Source of the DNA: Gemmatimonadota bacterium
GTDB taxonomy: Bacteria > Gemmatimonadota > Gemmatimonadetes > Palauibacterales > Palauibacteraceae
Assembly: GCA_029262175.1 (NCBI GenBank)
Contig: JAJCZV010000092.1
Span: 1-33,382 of the forward strand
Length of the DNA: 33,382 bases
Direction of reading: 5' to 3'
Positions 31,507-33,382 of the stretch are shown here, piece after piece. The stretch's first letter is position 1; every line of letters starts with the position of its first letter. The notes beneath the pieces are model-generated. The model ran no database searches, was not told the DNA's origin, and saw nothing but the letters and a program-made list of their open reading frames with translations. Both the position numbers and the translations under genes were made by a program.

Positions 31507-32441
31507 CTCGGTGTGTCCGTTTGGCCGTGCTGATGATTTCAACGGTCGTGCCTGGCTGCCGGCCTTCAGCCGAGGCGAGCGATGAAACGCGGGACAACGG
31601 GCGAGTCGTCCTCGTGGCCGGAGCGACGGGCCGACAAGGTGGTGCCGTCGCGCGAGAACTCCTCGCGCGTGGCTATGTCGTTCGCGCGCTCACGCGAGAC
31701 TCTTCGAGCACACGCGCGCGCGAGCTTGCTCGCCTTGGAGCCGAAGTCGTGGAGGGCAATCTCGCAGATCGAAGCTCCCTGGATCGCGCGCTCGAAGGCG
31801 CATATGGCGTCTTCTCGATGCAGAACTTCTGGGAACACGGGTTCGCGGGAGAGGTGCGCCAGGGCAAGAACCTCGCGGATGCCGGGCACGCCGCCGACGT
31901 CCGACATTTCGTATATAGCTCTGTGGGGAGCGCCGATCGTCGTACGGGGATTTCTCACTTCGACAGCAAGTACGAAATCGAAGAATACATCCGCGAGTTG
32001 AAGCTTCCGTATACGATCCTGCGACCCGTCACGTTCATGCAGTGGGAGTCCGATCGCGACGAGATCCTAGGGGGCCGCCTAAGAGATGTGCTCGGGCCCG
32101 AGACCTCCGCACAGTACATCGATACGCGTGATATCGGATTCTTCGCCGCCGAAGCGTTCGACGACCCCGAAGAGTGGTTGGGAGTCGAGATCGACATCGC
32201 TGGTGACGAGCTGACGATGGTCGAGCTCGCTGCGGTGTTCAGTCGTGTCGTCGGACGTCCAGTCGAATACGTCAGGATGCCGTGGGACGAATACGAATCG
32301 TTGGTCGAACCTGAACTCACGGAGATGTCGAGATGGTTCGAAGCCGACGGCTACGATGTCGATATCGGGAGGCTCAGGAGTTTGTATCCTGACCTGATAT
32401 CGGTCGAAGAACACCTGAGGCTGGCCGGTTGGGATCAGTAG
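31503..32441 (+). CDS. NmrA-like NAD(P)-binding protein with lipoprotein signal
   Basis: A 312-residue Rossmann-fold protein of the NmrA/atypical SDR type. The cofactor motif is VVLVAGATGRQGGAVARELL, followed by VRALTRDSSS, VEGNLADRSSLDRAL, FVYSSVGSADRRTG, the FDSKYEIEEYI helix and ILRPVTFMQ. Such proteins bind NADP(H) and act as redox sensors or reductases in the cytoplasm. Unusually, the first 20 residues (RCVRLAVLMISTVVPGC) look like a lipoprotein signal with a V-P-G-C lipobox, which would place the protein outside the cytoplasm. GTG 31503 overlaps the stop of the BNR-like gene (GTGA). A start after the signal is possible but no good ribosome binding site was seen there. Confidence 0.82.
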   Translation: MTRCVRLAVLMISTVVPGCRPSAEASDETRDNGRVVLVAGATGRQGGAVARELLARGYVVRALTRDSSSTRARELARLGAEVVEGNLADRSSLDRALEGAYGVFSMQNFWEHGFAGEVRQGKNLADAGHAADVRHFVYSSVGSADRRTGISHFDSKYEIEEYIRELKLPYTILRPVTFMQWESDRDEILGGRLRDVLGPETSAQYIDTRDIGFFAAEAFDDPEEWLGVEIDIAGDELTMVELAAVFSRVVGRPVEYVRMPWDEYESLVEPELTEMSRWFEADGYDVDIGRLRSLYPDLISVEEHLRLAGWDQ

Positions 32442-32583
32442 TCTGTTTTAGGCCCCGACTCACCGCCCTGGGCTCCCTGGGACCGGGACTCCCTTGTTTG
32501 CTCATCGCGGCGTCGGCACCGTGATCCGGAGCAGGGCTACAGGCTGTCCTTAGCCCCACACGTCCTTGATCGGAGAACGTCCC

Positions 32584-33060
32584 ATGACGGCGGAGAAGCT
32601 GAACCGATGGCTGACGCTAGGAGCCAACCTCGGGGTAGTCGTTGGCCTTGGGCTGCTCATTGTTGAGATTCGACAAAACACGCTGCTGATGGAAGCTCAG
32701 ATGATGCAGAGTCGCACCGACGCGGCGATGGAGGAACAGCAGGCGGTCTACAACTCTGACTACATCCCACGGATGCGAGTGAAGATCGCGGCGGGGGAGG
32801 CTCTTTCAGAAGAGGAAGCGTTTCGACATGAGACGTGGTTCAGGTCCTTCAATCGCAACATGGACAATCAATTGTGGCAGCACACCCACGGCTTCTTGGG
32901 CGACAACATCCCCGGTTCCATCGTGACCGCGGTGCGGGTGATCATCGGAGGAAGTGAAGTGGGACGGGCGGAGTGGGAGCGGCAGAGGCCCACCTACACG
33001 AACGAGTACATCGCCCTTGTCGAAGAAGTGCTAGCTGACATTGATGCGCGTGAGCCCTGA
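32584..33060 (+). CDS. Small membrane-anchored protein of unknown function
   Basis: A 158-residue protein. Residues 8-28 (WLTLGANLGVVVGLGLLIVEI) are a single membrane helix; the rest is soluble and helical (RMRVKIAAGEALSEEEAFRHETWFRSFNRNMDNQLWQ). It resembles a conserved family common in marine bacteria with the start NRWLTLGANLGV..GI.LL..EI.QN and no assigned function. GGAGAA lies 6 nt before the ATG. It overlaps the following DUF481 gene, suggesting co-expression. Confidence 0.75.
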   Translation: MTAEKLNRWLTLGANLGVVVGLGLLIVEIRQNTLLMEAQMMQSRTDAAMEEQQAVYNSDYIPRMRVKIAAGEALSEEEAFRHETWFRSFNRNMDNQLWQHTHGFLGDNIPGSIVTAVRVIIGGSEVGRAEWERQRPTYTNEYIALVEEVLADIDAREP

Positions 33061-33382
33061 ACGGGGTCGACAGCAGGCCGCTCACTCGGCGGTCGGCGCT
33101 CTCACACTGTTCGTGGCGTTGGTCGGGTCCGCCCGGGCTCAGGATCCGTGGAGCGGCGAGGTGGCGCTGGGAGCAAGCCTGTTTTTTGGAAACACGAACG
33201 CATACAACTTGACGACATCGGCAGCGGTCGCGCGCGCGGACAGTGTCGCCGAGGTGTCCGCTTCCGGTAGGGTCACCTACGGCCAGGCCACGAACTCCGC
33301 GGGCAGGGCCTTCGTCCTTCGGCGCTCATGGCAAATGCGTTTGGGGGCCGATCTCAGACCCGTGGCCAGAGTCAGTCCGTTT
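33044..33382 (+). CDS. DUF481 outer-membrane protein, N-terminal part (partial)
   Basis: An open frame running off the right edge, 113 residues so far. A signal peptide (AVGALTLFVALVGSARAQ) is followed by WSGEVALGASLFFGNTNAYNLTTSA, the typical start of DUF481 outer-membrane beta-barrel proteins (GN-T-N motif), then SASGRVTYGQATNSAG, which fits further beta strands. ATG 33044 lies inside the end of the previous gene in another frame; GTG 33050 is the alternative. Function of DUF481 proteins is mostly unknown; some respond to salt stress. Confidence 0.75.
   Translation, partial: MRVSPERGRQQAAHSAVGALTLFVALVGSARAQDPWSGEVALGASLFFGNTNAYNLTTSAAVARADSVAEVSASGRVTYGQATNSAGRAFVLRRSWQMRLGADLRPVARVSPF

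Overview
The window looks like a chromosomal segment of a GC-rich, free-living Gram-negative bacterium, most likely Gemmatimonadota or a close relative. This is inferred from gene content: a PadR regulator translationally coupled to an ADOP-type (acidobacterial duplicated orphan permease) MacB/FtsX permease, a PadR/HAAS-domain/MotA-like operon, tandem secreted amidohydrolases, many secreted or lipoprotein genes, and LPS-core type glycosyltransferases. No rRNA, tRNA, CRISPR array, transposase or phage gene was recognised.

Layout. 0-3.8 kb: the tail of an unknown gene, a nested palindrome, then padR-ADOP permease. 3.9-7.3 kb: a CHAT protease-like/NACHT NTPase gene and, in another frame with an 8-nt overlap, its membrane-spanning C-terminal part; together they look like a signalling or defence NTPase split into two chains. 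7.3-9.7 kb (minus): an unknown membrane protein and a coupled operon padR-HAAS-MotA/ExbB-like. 9.8-13.7 kb: a flavin-dependent halogenase-like oxidoreductase, a DUF411 protein whose conserved C-G-C-C motif is encoded as TGA-G-C-C, and a monoheme c-type protein. The first two genes carry almost identical palindromic operators. 13.7-19.2 kb: PPK2 polyphosphate kinase, then two adjacent secreted amidohydrolases. 19.3-20.5 kb: a YVTN-type beta-propeller. 20.6-27.2 kb: a surface-glycan cluster (four or five glycosyltransferases, a sulfotransferase, a polysaccharide deacetylase) with genes alternating between strands. 27.3-33.4 kb: M20 amidohydrolase, lipocalin-like lipoprotein, MarR regulator, a BNR-like lipoprotein coupled to an NmrA-type protein with a lipoprotein signal, a small membrane protein and the start of a DUF481 outer-membrane protein.

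The most interesting locus is the DUF411 gene on the minus strand at 11710-12174. A good ribosome binding site and ATG, an uninterrupted frame on both sides, a single TGA exactly where the family has cysteine, and a 7-bp hairpin with a GGU loop 20 nt after the TGA all point to a selenocysteine protein. A recent nonsense mutation remains the alternative. The second is the split CHAT-NACHT-membrane system. The operator shared by the halogenase-like gene and the DUF411 gene suggests a small regulon that may also include the monoheme protein.
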